Source: Ginsengibacter sp039931355 (GTDB lineage Bacteria; Bacteroidota; Bacteroidia; Chitinophagales; Chitinophagaceae). Taken from it: 64,000 nt of DNA. Of the stretch, positions 24,369 through 33,059 are shown piece by piece. Each line of letters begins with the position of its first letter. Position 1 is the stretch's first letter. The translations under genes were made by a program, and so were the position numbers. The stretch spans positions 1 to 64,000 of the forward strand of contig JBDTSD010000006.1 of NCBI GenBank assembly GCA_039931355.1. Direction: 5' to 3'. A model generated the notes under the pieces. It saw only the letters and a list, made by a program, of their open reading frames with translations, had not been told where the DNA came from and searched no databases.

Positions 24369-25982
24369 TCACCTTTCAGTGTTAGTAAAAGGATTTCCTC
24401 CAATCGTATTTACATAACCCCTGGCTCCGGTATTGGGGCCGCTTAAAACTTCAACTAAGGTTTGAATAATATCCGAATCGTCAATTATTTTAACCCTTGC
24501 AGTCCTTTCTACTCTTGCCCGTGGAGGTATATCAAATATTTCATCGAATGGGCCGCTGAAGATAGGCACCGGTATAGGCAAATCTAAGGTGTCTTTATTT
24601 TTTGATGTTTTTCCTTTGTTCCAGATTTCAGCAGCTTTTATTAAAGATGGTGAAGGCGTTCCCTGGGAAATACTTTTTAAAGGAATAAGGTCATGGGTTC
24701 CCGCAGCATCTGTCCTCCAGCCCCATTGAACAGAACCATAATAAGTGCCGGCCTGTTTCCCTTTTATAGCCAGCGCTGTTACTTCAAAAACATTACTTGA
24801 ATTTTTTGCAACATTATTCTGTGCAGGCGTATCCTTTAAAATTGCACTTTGTTCATTTAATTTTCCGGCAGCATCTTTAAAATGAAAACCGTGCCGGCCC
24901 CATGTGTTTGATTTGGTAACATCTCCCGCAACGGGAAGCGTATCACCTAAATTTGTATCTGCAACTGGCGCTCCCTCGGCAGCATACAGCGGATTTCTAT
25001 TATAGCCAGCCTGGTCAATGTGCGTACCTTCGTCAGTTTCGTGGGTTGCACTATCTATTTCTTTTGCATCGGCAGCTTTAATTCCATGTGCTTTTCTTGT
25101 CTTGTCGCCGATGAAAGACACCTTCCCCCTGTTTACCGCTTTTGAAGTTTGAATTAACCCAATCATTTCAGCATCCACTGCATTACCAGGCTTAAACTCT
25201 AACACTATTTCTGCACCTCTACTTCCGGCGGCTTTTGCCGGAACTATTTTCTGATATTTTGTTGTATCCCATTCTCCGCCCCAGGTCTTTTCAACTCTTT
25301 GCAGTTCGGGTGCTGTTAAAGAACTTATTCGCATATTTGATCTCATTTGCAACGCAGAAGATTTATAATCATTATGCCCTGAGTTGGTAAAAGCACCGGC
25401 AATATTGTCTGCCTCTTTTTCGTATTTATTGTCTGGTGCTCCTATAGGCGTATCAGTTTGAATGGATGATGGTGAGAAAGATTTTTGCTGTAAAGAGTGC
25501 ACTGCTTCGTGTGTAAGCAAAGATTTTTGCTGTATCGCCGGCATAGCACTTACTTCCTTTCCTAAAAAAATATGATTACCTGCTGTATAGGCCAAGGCAT
25601 TTACCATGTGTGATGCAATATGTGTAGCAGGATTATTGTGTACTTTCACCTGACTCAAATCGGCAGATAAAAAATTTTCTAATGCCGGTCTAAGACTTTC
25701 GTCGAATCCTTCGGAAGATGACTGATGTGCACGCTGCAGCTTACTTTGCAGTGGTAAAACATCATGTAATTCATCCTGGCTATTTTCCTTATCTGCTTCG
25801 CCTGCGCTATGTTCAATAAATGCCTTTGGATGTACTGGAATATTAGTGAAGTTATGAGACAGTGAAGTTTTAGAATCCCTGTCTTCATTCAATTCATTAG
25901 GATGCATATCATGCTGAGAACGAGACGTGGACTGGTTTTCAACTTTATTTTCTACATGTGGGCCTATTTGATGAATTCCCAT
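24369..25982 (-). CDS. DUF4157 effector with unknown C-terminal domain
   Basis: Probable eCIS cargo, 537 residues. The polar leader includes HNFTNIPVHP, a motif style common in DUF4157 proteins. The DUF4157 domain (about 93-165) has LLTHEAVHSLQQ, which keeps HExxH at 158-162. The linker DNKYEKEADNIAGAF comes after the domain, not before it as in its neighbours. Residues about 225-460 (WGGEWDTTKYQKI, VLEFKPGNAVDAEMIGLIQ, GTYYGSVQWGWRTDA, SQGTPSPSLIKAAEIWN) form a region I recall from other eCIS-linked proteins, without known function. The last 50 residues (RVKIIDDSDIIQTLVEV, GARGYV) look SH3-like. Confidence 0.8.
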   Translation of the reverse strand: MGIHQIGPHVENKVENQSTSRSQHDMHPNELNEDRDSKTSLSHNFTNIPVHPKAFIEHSAGEADKENSQDELHDVLPLQSKLQRAHQSSSEGFDESLRPALENFLSADLSQVKVHNNPATHIASHMVNALAYTAGNHIFLGKEVSAMPAIQQKSLLTHEAVHSLQQKSFSPSSIQTDTPIGAPDNKYEKEADNIAGAFTNSGHNDYKSSALQMRSNMRISSLTAPELQRVEKTWGGEWDTTKYQKIVPAKAAGSRGAEIVLEFKPGNAVDAEMIGLIQTSKAVNRGKVSFIGDKTRKAHGIKAADAKEIDSATHETDEGTHIDQAGYNRNPLYAAEGAPVADTNLGDTLPVAGDVTKSNTWGRHGFHFKDAAGKLNEQSAILKDTPAQNNVAKNSSNVFEVTALAIKGKQAGTYYGSVQWGWRTDAAGTHDLIPLKSISQGTPSPSLIKAAEIWNKGKTSKNKDTLDLPIPVPIFSGPFDEIFDIPPRARVERTARVKIIDDSDIIQTLVEVLSGPNTGARGYVNTIGGNPFTNTER

Positions 25983-26079
25983 AATTTTTCAGGCTATTTA
26001 TTTTTTAATTAAAATGTTGATCAAAAATCATGATGAATGTTTGCTGCGAAAAAGGGAAACAAAAAATGATTCCCTGTAT

Positions 26080-28287
26080 TTAGATTTTTTGCACCACCAT
26101 CAAGCTCTCTACCAACTGCACTTTCCGAAAACGTCCTGATTCCAATAAATCATTAACCAAAATCTTCACTCCCGGAAAATAATCAGCATAATCATGGAAC
26201 GCAACGTAGCCGCCAGGCACTAACCATTTTGAGAAATGATTGAAATCTTTTGCGACATTCCGGTAATCATGAAGGCCATCAATAAATAAAAGGGAAACAG
26301 CTAATCCCCACTTTATATTGCAAGCATTATCCTGAATAATTTCAACAAAATCAGCTATCCCGGCATACTCAATATTTTTTTTAAACATTTCCAGGGAGGG
26401 TGGAAACGATTTTAACCCCTGGTCTTCTGCTCCTAATTTCCCGTCATGCGGATCAATAGCGAATATTTTTACACCAGGAAATAATTCCTTTATTATCGTT
26501 CCGAAGATCACCGTAGATTTTCCGTGATAGCTGCCTGCTTCAACTACCGCTGAAGGTTTTAAGGAACGCAAAGCAAGCAATGTAGTCCGGGCAAGCAGTT
26601 CTGCCTCTTTATCACTAAGCCATCCCTGAATCCTGCGCACGGTAGTAATTAACGGTAATATAGGGAAAGACTTTTCTGCGGGTACTTCTGTTGTAGTAAT
26701 ATGGCCGTTAAAATAATCGTTTGATCTTTCACGGATTGATCTGCGAACGGGGTCATCGTACTTTCGTTCAACCGGGTGCAGCCAGAAAGCTTCATTTTTC
26801 TGCATCGCTTGTTTAAGATCTTCCTGGCTTATTGGTTTGCGATAACGCACATAATCGTAGCTACATGGATTTATGAAAATGTTGTAACCAAGCAGGCTGA
26901 TAATTGTAGGCAAGATCACTTCTTCCGTTGCCCATATTTTTGTATGGAGCATGATCTCCTGCAGTTCTTTATTTTCTTTAAAAATGTTTACAAGATCACG
27001 GCAGGCGTTAATCGAAAAAATCGTTGAGGGCCAAAATGACCAGTGGACAAATTTATCTTCGCCACCAGGAAAGCTGCTGAGAAATGGCTTCCATAATTCA
27101 AACTCCTTATGAGCCTGCAATGCTACAAAATTGGAGCGGCTCTCTCTCCCCACCTTTGCAGGATTACTTGAAAGCATTCCCACATTTGAAAGAGAAGAAA
27201 GATAACTACCGAGGTATTCTGAATAGTTTTTTCGAATACTTAACTGATCAGAGTCAACTATGGTAATTGTATCAAATGAAAAATTATCCAGGGCAAAATT
27301 CATACAGTCGAGCGCAAAGGTGTGCAGATATCCATGTTGCGCAGGTTTAGGGTGCGGATGTACAACTGCCCCAAACTTTTCAAAAGGAAAATTGTCCGGG
27401 ATCAGGCCAGGGTCTGTGCCGCCGTTGTAAATTAATATAGTGGATAACGGGTCATTGTAATGCAGGTTTTGTACCAGGTCTGCTACACAATCTTGTTTTT
27501 CATGCACGAGACATGCATAAATATTTTTGAAAGAAGCGTTTACTTTAATGGGCATTTCCAGGGCTGAATGACAAAAATTTTCAGGCGTAACATTACCATT
27601 AGCATGATACAATTCCCAGTCTCCGCCCATCAGGCTTTTAATTTCATCCACTGCGTAACTCTGCCACCATGCCCCACTTGTTTTTTTAGGACTGATATTA
27701 TGCTGATGGATCATGTGCACAGAAAAGTTATGATCGGCTAAAACGCTAACACGGTTAGCCGGAGTATTTTTTATAAATAACCCATCCATGCCTACATTAA
27801 TCTCGGCGAACTTATTGCTTTTCCACAATTCATTTTTAAAGCAAAGAGAGCTGCCAAGCAGCCATGTGCGCTGATTACCGGGGTAGGTATATTGGAATGC
27901 TTTATTATTCAGCAGATCATAATACAGCAATTTGTTTATGCCACATACATCTGTACCATCATTTTTCAAAGATTGTACCTGGTACGTTAAGCGCCAGTCC
28001 GCATACCAATCATCATCGTCCCAGTTAGCTATCAATTGCCCTTTTGCATAGGTGCAGGCAAGGTTCATCTTTGCTCCCAGGGTTAATTTTTTATCCAGCC
28101 TGTAGTATGTTATTATAGGATTGTCCGGCACAAACTCGTGCACAGCATCAGTACCATCATCAATTATGATGAGTTCTTTATTGGGGTAACTCTGTCGCAG
28201 AAAATACCTGATGGCATTAGGCACAAATGCCCGCCTGTTATAGGTGGGCATTATACAGGAAACGAACGGTAATTGTTCTTCCTTCAT
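26080..28287 (-). CDS. Three-domain glycosyltransferase/methyltransferase fusion
   Basis: 735 residues. Residues 1-230 are a GT-A family 2 glycosyltransferase (VSCIMPTYNRR, IIIDDGTD, acidic motif DDDD at 90-93). Residues about 255-500 resemble a second glycosyltransferase-type domain with DSD at 345-347 and GYNIFINPCSYDYVRYR. Residues about 575-735 are a class I methyltransferase with an intact SAM motif (VVEAGSYHGKS, 581-591) and LFIDGLHDYRN, GYVAFHDY. The substrate is unknown. It sits between the eCIS structural genes and the effector bank on the same strand, so it may glycosylate the particle or its cargo; alternatively it is passenger surface-glycan machinery. Confidence 0.8.
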   Translation of the reverse strand: MKEEQLPFVSCIMPTYNRRAFVPNAIRYFLRQSYPNKELIIIDDGTDAVHEFVPDNPIITYYRLDKKLTLGAKMNLACTYAKGQLIANWDDDDWYADWRLTYQVQSLKNDGTDVCGINKLLYYDLLNNKAFQYTYPGNQRTWLLGSSLCFKNELWKSNKFAEINVGMDGLFIKNTPANRVSVLADHNFSVHMIHQHNISPKKTSGAWWQSYAVDEIKSLMGGDWELYHANGNVTPENFCHSALEMPIKVNASFKNIYACLVHEKQDCVADLVQNLHYNDPLSTILIYNGGTDPGLIPDNFPFEKFGAVVHPHPKPAQHGYLHTFALDCMNFALDNFSFDTITIVDSDQLSIRKNYSEYLGSYLSSLSNVGMLSSNPAKVGRESRSNFVALQAHKEFELWKPFLSSFPGGEDKFVHWSFWPSTIFSINACRDLVNIFKENKELQEIMLHTKIWATEEVILPTIISLLGYNIFINPCSYDYVRYRKPISQEDLKQAMQKNEAFWLHPVERKYDDPVRRSIRERSNDYFNGHITTTEVPAEKSFPILPLITTVRRIQGWLSDKEAELLARTTLLALRSLKPSAVVEAGSYHGKSTVIFGTIIKELFPGVKIFAIDPHDGKLGAEDQGLKSFPPSLEMFKKNIEYAGIADFVEIIQDNACNIKWGLAVSLLFIDGLHDYRNVAKDFNHFSKWLVPGGYVAFHDYADYFPGVKILVNDLLESGRFRKVQLVESLMVVQKI

Positions 28288-28355
28288 GAATTATTATTCT
28301 TTTAAACTTTGCTCCGGGTAAAATAAAATATGAGTTTCGGAACCATTATTTTTTA

Positions 28356-29555
28356 TTATTTAGGCGGCGTCTTTTTTGCAACTGCAGCTTTTGTCTTTTG
28401 TGTTTTGGGCACTTGAATACCTCTACCCTTAATTAATACATCGCCTTTTAATAACTTAACGAGATTTTCGGGCTTGAGCATCGTCAGCATGTTAGACTGA
28501 TCGGTGCGCATTGATGTAAGCGCTGCATTTAGCTTACTAAACTCTGCATCTTTCTGAGCTGCGCTATCTTTTGCAGCGTTAAGTTGTTCCTGCATCTTTA
28601 CCAACTGATCGTTATGCGTCCTGGTAACTTCAAGCATTCCGGCATCTTTTTTTGCAGCAGTTTCTTTTGCTAAATTGAGTTCTTCCTGCATCTTCGATAG
28701 CTGATCTCTGTGTGCAATTATCTCTGCATCTTTTTGAGCAGCGTTTTCTTTTGTAACATTTAATTCATTCTGCAATTTGGTTAACTGCTCTGTATGTTCA
28801 TCTGCAATCGCAGTTAAACCGGCGGTACTAATATTTTGCTTTACAATTGAATAGTAGCGCACCTTGCCATTCTCTTCATAAAGATTTACTTTTTCACCTT
28901 CTTTAAGATTAGCAGGAAGGGAAGTTATATTATTAAATGACGCTCTATTGATTTGCGGATCATAAGGTAAAACATTTTCTACCACAACTTTTTTTGCCTC
29001 CAGCTTTTCTTTCACACCCGCAACAGGTTGGTTGATGACGTCGCTTTCCCGTGTGCCTGTAACTTTAATAGGCTTAATGTCAGCTTTATTAAAAGTATTC
29101 ATAACCATATCTGATATAAACGATACACGCGTACCGGCTTTACCTTTTACATCAGTAAACAAGCCTTTAAAGTCTGATTGCTGAATAAAATCAACACCGG
29201 TAAAAAGTTGCTTTGCGTTTACCCTGTCTTTTCCTTCAGGGTATGCAACAGGAATAGTAAGCTGAATAAGCACTTCCCTATCCTCACCTCCCTTCAATAC
29301 AACTGTGTCTTCGGTGTCTGCCAAAAGCTGTGCACTTCGGTAAATTTTAAAATAGAGATCCGGGGGCCTTCTTAATTCAAGATTTTTTAAATCGAGACAC
29401 AAAATAAAATGCCCGTTTGCATCAACATTTGCTGAACCGAACGACCCCTGGTTGTCTTTTCTTACATCCCAGGCTTCTACCCTCAAATTAGAAATGCCCT
29501 GGCCGGTATTCCGGTCCACTACATTTCCTGTTACTGAATATATTTGACTGCTCAT
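28356..29555 (-). CDS. Transthyretin-like plus coiled-coil eCIS-associated protein
   Basis: 399 residues. The N-terminal about 100 residues are a transthyretin/carboxypeptidase-regulatory-like beta sandwich (VTGNVVDRNTGQGISNLRVEAWD). Residues 250-350 are a coiled coil built from three repeats of about 33 residues with the recurring motif KMQEQLNAAKDSAAQKDAE. The tail is basic (KTQKTKAAVAKKTPPK). No signal peptide. It follows the DUF6519 gene, where eCIS loci often encode fibre or host-recognition parts, so an elongated fibre or baseplate-attached component is inferred. A role in effector docking is an alternative. Confidence 0.6.
   Translation of the reverse strand: MSSQIYSVTGNVVDRNTGQGISNLRVEAWDVRKDNQGSFGSANVDANGHFILCLDLKNLELRRPPDLYFKIYRSAQLLADTEDTVVLKGGEDREVLIQLTIPVAYPEGKDRVNAKQLFTGVDFIQQSDFKGLFTDVKGKAGTRVSFISDMVMNTFNKADIKPIKVTGTRESDVINQPVAGVKEKLEAKKVVVENVLPYDPQINRASFNNITSLPANLKEGEKVNLYEENGKVRYYSIVKQNISTAGLTAIADEHTEQLTKLQNELNVTKENAAQKDAEIIAHRDQLSKMQEELNLAKETAAKKDAGMLEVTRTHNDQLVKMQEQLNAAKDSAAQKDAEFSKLNAALTSMRTDQSNMLTMLKPENLVKLLKGDVLIKGRGIQVPKTQKTKAAVAKKTPPK
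28515..28802 (-). repeat. Three coiled-coil-coding repeats (about 33 codons each)
   Basis: Three successive units code for near-identical heptad-rich segments. Each contains QL-x-K-[LM]-Q-x-[EQ]-L-N followed by A-A-x-K-D-A. The second-to-third junction has an extra insert (LEVTRTHN). Similarity between units suggests internal duplication, and copy number could vary among strains. Confidence 0.7.
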
Positions 29556-29593
29556 AAAAAATTATTATCTTAAATTATAGGATGATTTTAACC

Positions 29594-32500
29594 CTAAGGT
29601 TTTCCTGTCACTATGTTGCTTCCCTTATCAATTACCGAACAACAAAATGCTGTGAAGGCTTTTTTAAACATCGGCAGAACCGGTATGGTAGAAAGCCAAT
29701 ATTCAACCGTGGGAAAGGTCTTGACATATTTACGTTTTGTAAAATTACAGATGTGATAAACCTTGCCATCGCGAATTTCAACACAGCCGAGATAGATCTT
29801 ATCCTTTTCACTACACGCGGGGCAATCCACAAGAAATTTATCGCAAAAGCAATCTTTAAGCGATTGTAATAAGTGGCCGAAAAGATGCTTGTAAGCTTTT
29901 ACAACGTCTTCCCTGTAATCCCTTAAAATGCCTGGCGGTTCATAAGTAAAATTTGGAGGAGCTGATGTATTAAATGCACTTTCAAAATCAATTGCTGTAA
30001 GCGTATTTACAACCGAGTTCAGCACATAACCTTTTCGTGTAGCCTTACTTGTTATGATGGTCATTGGGTAAGTTTGAACGGGAATACGGAAATCTTTTTT
30101 AACCGAAAAAGATTGGTTGCTGAGCTCCACGCATACTACTTTAAGCATGTCTGAAAGTGATATCATTAAAATCTTTCTTTGCTCTTCTACAGCAAGGTGA
30201 ATAAATGAACTATTTTCAACCTGGATAAATCCGGGCGATACGCCATTCATATCAAAAACTTTTACTACACGCAAAGGGGCGGACACAGTTTGATCGCCGG
30301 ATATATAAATTCTGTCTTCATACAATAGAATGTCGTTCCCGGGATCAGCACCCGAAATCTGGAAAGTCTTTGTAGTATTGTTTTTCCTGTCAAAGCCTGT
30401 CACTCGTATAAAAGAAGACGGATTTGGAACGCCCGGTGCAGCTTCAGCATAATAAAAAGAATTTCCATCAGCGGAGAGAGCAAGCATACCGGTGGCATTT
30501 CCAATCACTACAGGGGTTGATGCATAATTTAGCTGCCCGATACCGGTTATTTCGAATACCCCTTCCCCGTTTGCAACAGCATACAACCTGCCCGAGGTAT
30601 CAGTTGAGAGCGTAACATATTTTTTTCCACAGTGCATAGAAGTATTGTTCCATGTTATTTTTCCGCCTGATATGCTTCCGGCAGAAAATTGAGAATCCTT
30701 ATCATCCATTAGCCCAACTGCATAAATTGTTGTTTCTTTTGCAAAAGCAATATCCTGCACTTTCATTTGTGTGTTTCCCGGAAACGCGATTGATTGTATT
30801 AATTCCTGCGTTTTAAAATCATATACATAAATCTTGTTGTCCTTTCCGCAGGTATATCCAAATTGCCCGGATGGATCTAACCTAAGCCTGGTGTGAAATT
30901 TTAACGGAGGTCCGAAAATAGTTTCCAGGCCTGGATCCAGCGTGTAATCAGGATATTTATCGTAATCAAACATTGCGCAATAAGTTTCACTTGCAAGAAG
31001 GTCTTTAATTTCCTCATAAAGGCAATACAGCAGATCATCTTCATATTTATTTTCTGCAGATTCTTTTCCGCAGTCAGCAGAGCGTACATGTTTTTTCTTT
31101 TGGCCGGAAATAAATCCATAGGGGCCAGACTTAGAATTTATTAATTGGGCAAATAAATTTATAATGGCTGTAAGTCGGCGCTGTTCAATTGTTACCGGCA
31201 CCTCATCCTTAAGGGGAAACGGAAATTGCTTTTTTAAGAATACAATAAGTTTTTCAATGCAGCTTGTATAAAAATCTTTTAATAAGGAACCTTCAAGTAT
31301 TTCATCCCAAAAGTCCTGCTTCACAAATTTTTCAATAGATATCATAGACGGCTTGTTACCAGTACCCGATATCTTCAAACAAACTGTGCCTGTACCATCC
31401 GTTAAATATCCATTTACTTGCGCCTCAGTTACCACATCATAGCTAATGCCTCCTTGTTTTACCTGGATAATATTTCCATCGCAATCCAGTGCGTAGCCAT
31501 TCTCAATAAAAACCCTTCCCCTGCCATCAGACTGCATGTCCGGCTTGCCGCAGATGACCTTGAGGCCGCATATTACGCCATAGCCATGCAATAATTTATT
31601 GTGCTTACGGAGATCGTTGGCAGCACAAAGAAGATCTAACGCTTCCTGCACTGTTTGTGCATCGGCAAGATCGCAGGTGTCGTTGTTAAAACAAATATCT
31701 TCTGCGCAGATGTCTGAGAGAGATGGAAACAGGTGCCGGCAGTCTTCAACAACAGGAGTTTCACCTTGTGTTTGTATTAAGGCCAGCCTGCAATAGTAGC
31801 GATTGATGCCTGATGGTGATTGTTCAACTGGATTAAGATTTGGAATTTCATAAGGTGGCCATTCAATTTCGCCGGTAGCTGTACGTGCGGGAATTAACCA
31901 GTAATCACCTGCCCTGTAGTTGCCTGCAGAAAACTTTACCTGCACACCTTCTTCAAGATCCATCCAATCTGAGGTCATTGCAACACCGGAAGTTAATGTG
32001 CCGGGATCTGGCTGGTCCCAGCGGCGCAGTTTGAGACCAGTCTTGCCACTGAACTGTGAAACAGAAGTTTTTAAGGTGATCTTATTTGATTCGGGTTTTA
32101 CTGAATCAATTTCATACAGGTCATAAGGCTTACCATTTAATGTGGATTCTTCATTAACAATTTCAACCCATTGACCCGGCGAAAATCCCAGTACATCATC
32201 TTTGCCCATATCCGACACCGTTAGTACACTCCCGCTTACATTCATTATTTTAGTTTCTACGGTAGCATTATCTCTTGACCATTTGTACGTTGCCACGCTG
32301 TGGTCGCCACCTGTTTGTATTTCTACACGGTAAAGCTGGTTCTCAAGACTGCGGTAGCCTGCACTCGGGGGTAATACACAAGGTTCTTTGGGATCAGTAT
32401 TATTTTTTGTTTGGGCATTGAGCTTACCTGTTGAAGGCTTGATAAGATCATCCCACTCTGTAAAGTTTGTTTTGCAGGTAGAGCCCACATCAGGCACCTT

Positions 32501-33031
32501 CAGCAATTTTACCTGCCACACTGTTTGTAAACGGGCAGCAGTGTCGGCTTCTCCAAGCGCTTTTTCCTGGATCAATGCATCATCACGATAATTAATTTCG
32601 CGTTGCCAGGCTTCAATGTAAATAAGGTATGTGCCTGCTTCCAGGCCGCCCATATCGGGCGGGCTTGCCGGGCTGCTGCCTGGGGGGCTGTCCTGGATAA
32701 AATAAGACAGATCCGGGTTTGGAAAATATGGCTGATTCAAATAAGTAGTGGGCACCTGCCCTTCCTCTAACTCACAGAGTAAGCCGCCAACATATATTCT
32801 TCCCGGCCCGATAACAAAGCTTGCAGCATCGGTAGTTATTTTAAATCCGTCATTCTTTTTGGGTACTCCGCAGAGCCCTACGACATCTCTTGTTTCTGTA
32901 AAAGTCCTGTACTGTTCGATATCGAGTTGTTCATTCCAGTCTGCATCAAGCTGCACACGCCCCTGTTGCAGTAGTACACCGCTGTAATGTTTTTTCTTAT
33001 CGAAAGTTTTTCTGGAAAAATCTCCTGGCAT
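29594..33031 (-). CDS. DUF6519-domain eCIS baseplate/fibre protein
   Basis: 1145 residues. The N terminus (MPGDFSRKTFDKKKHYSGVL, VQLDADWNEQLDIEQYRT, GPGRIYVGGLLCE) is the DUF6519 signature found in eCIS and related contractile systems, occupying about residues 1-430. Residues about 720-1045 look like beta-propeller repeats (FGYTCGKDNKIYVYDF, VTGFDRKNNTTKTFQI). The C terminus has a cysteine-rich element (CFCDKFLVDCPAC) followed by YLGCVEIRDGKVYHICNF. It lies directly downstream of the tail protein I gene, and a peripheral, possibly receptor-binding role is inferred. Exact function is not established. Confidence 0.8.
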   Translation of the reverse strand: MPGDFSRKTFDKKKHYSGVLLQQGRVQLDADWNEQLDIEQYRTFTETRDVVGLCGVPKKNDGFKITTDAASFVIGPGRIYVGGLLCELEEGQVPTTYLNQPYFPNPDLSYFIQDSPPGSSPASPPDMGGLEAGTYLIYIEAWQREINYRDDALIQEKALGEADTAARLQTVWQVKLLKVPDVGSTCKTNFTEWDDLIKPSTGKLNAQTKNNTDPKEPCVLPPSAGYRSLENQLYRVEIQTGGDHSVATYKWSRDNATVETKIMNVSGSVLTVSDMGKDDVLGFSPGQWVEIVNEESTLNGKPYDLYEIDSVKPESNKITLKTSVSQFSGKTGLKLRRWDQPDPGTLTSGVAMTSDWMDLEEGVQVKFSAGNYRAGDYWLIPARTATGEIEWPPYEIPNLNPVEQSPSGINRYYCRLALIQTQGETPVVEDCRHLFPSLSDICAEDICFNNDTCDLADAQTVQEALDLLCAANDLRKHNKLLHGYGVICGLKVICGKPDMQSDGRGRVFIENGYALDCDGNIIQVKQGGISYDVVTEAQVNGYLTDGTGTVCLKISGTGNKPSMISIEKFVKQDFWDEILEGSLLKDFYTSCIEKLIVFLKKQFPFPLKDEVPVTIEQRRLTAIINLFAQLINSKSGPYGFISGQKKKHVRSADCGKESAENKYEDDLLYCLYEEIKDLLASETYCAMFDYDKYPDYTLDPGLETIFGPPLKFHTRLRLDPSGQFGYTCGKDNKIYVYDFKTQELIQSIAFPGNTQMKVQDIAFAKETTIYAVGLMDDKDSQFSAGSISGGKITWNNTSMHCGKKYVTLSTDTSGRLYAVANGEGVFEITGIGQLNYASTPVVIGNATGMLALSADGNSFYYAEAAPGVPNPSSFIRVTGFDRKNNTTKTFQISGADPGNDILLYEDRIYISGDQTVSAPLRVVKVFDMNGVSPGFIQVENSSFIHLAVEEQRKILMISLSDMLKVVCVELSNQSFSVKKDFRIPVQTYPMTIITSKATRKGYVLNSVVNTLTAIDFESAFNTSAPPNFTYEPPGILRDYREDVVKAYKHLFGHLLQSLKDCFCDKFLVDCPACSEKDKIYLGCVEIRDGKVYHICNFTKRKYVKTFPTVEYWLSTIPVLPMFKKAFTAFCCSVIDKGSNIVTGKP

Positions 33032-33059
33032 ATTATGGTCCTCCTATGAGTTTAATGAA

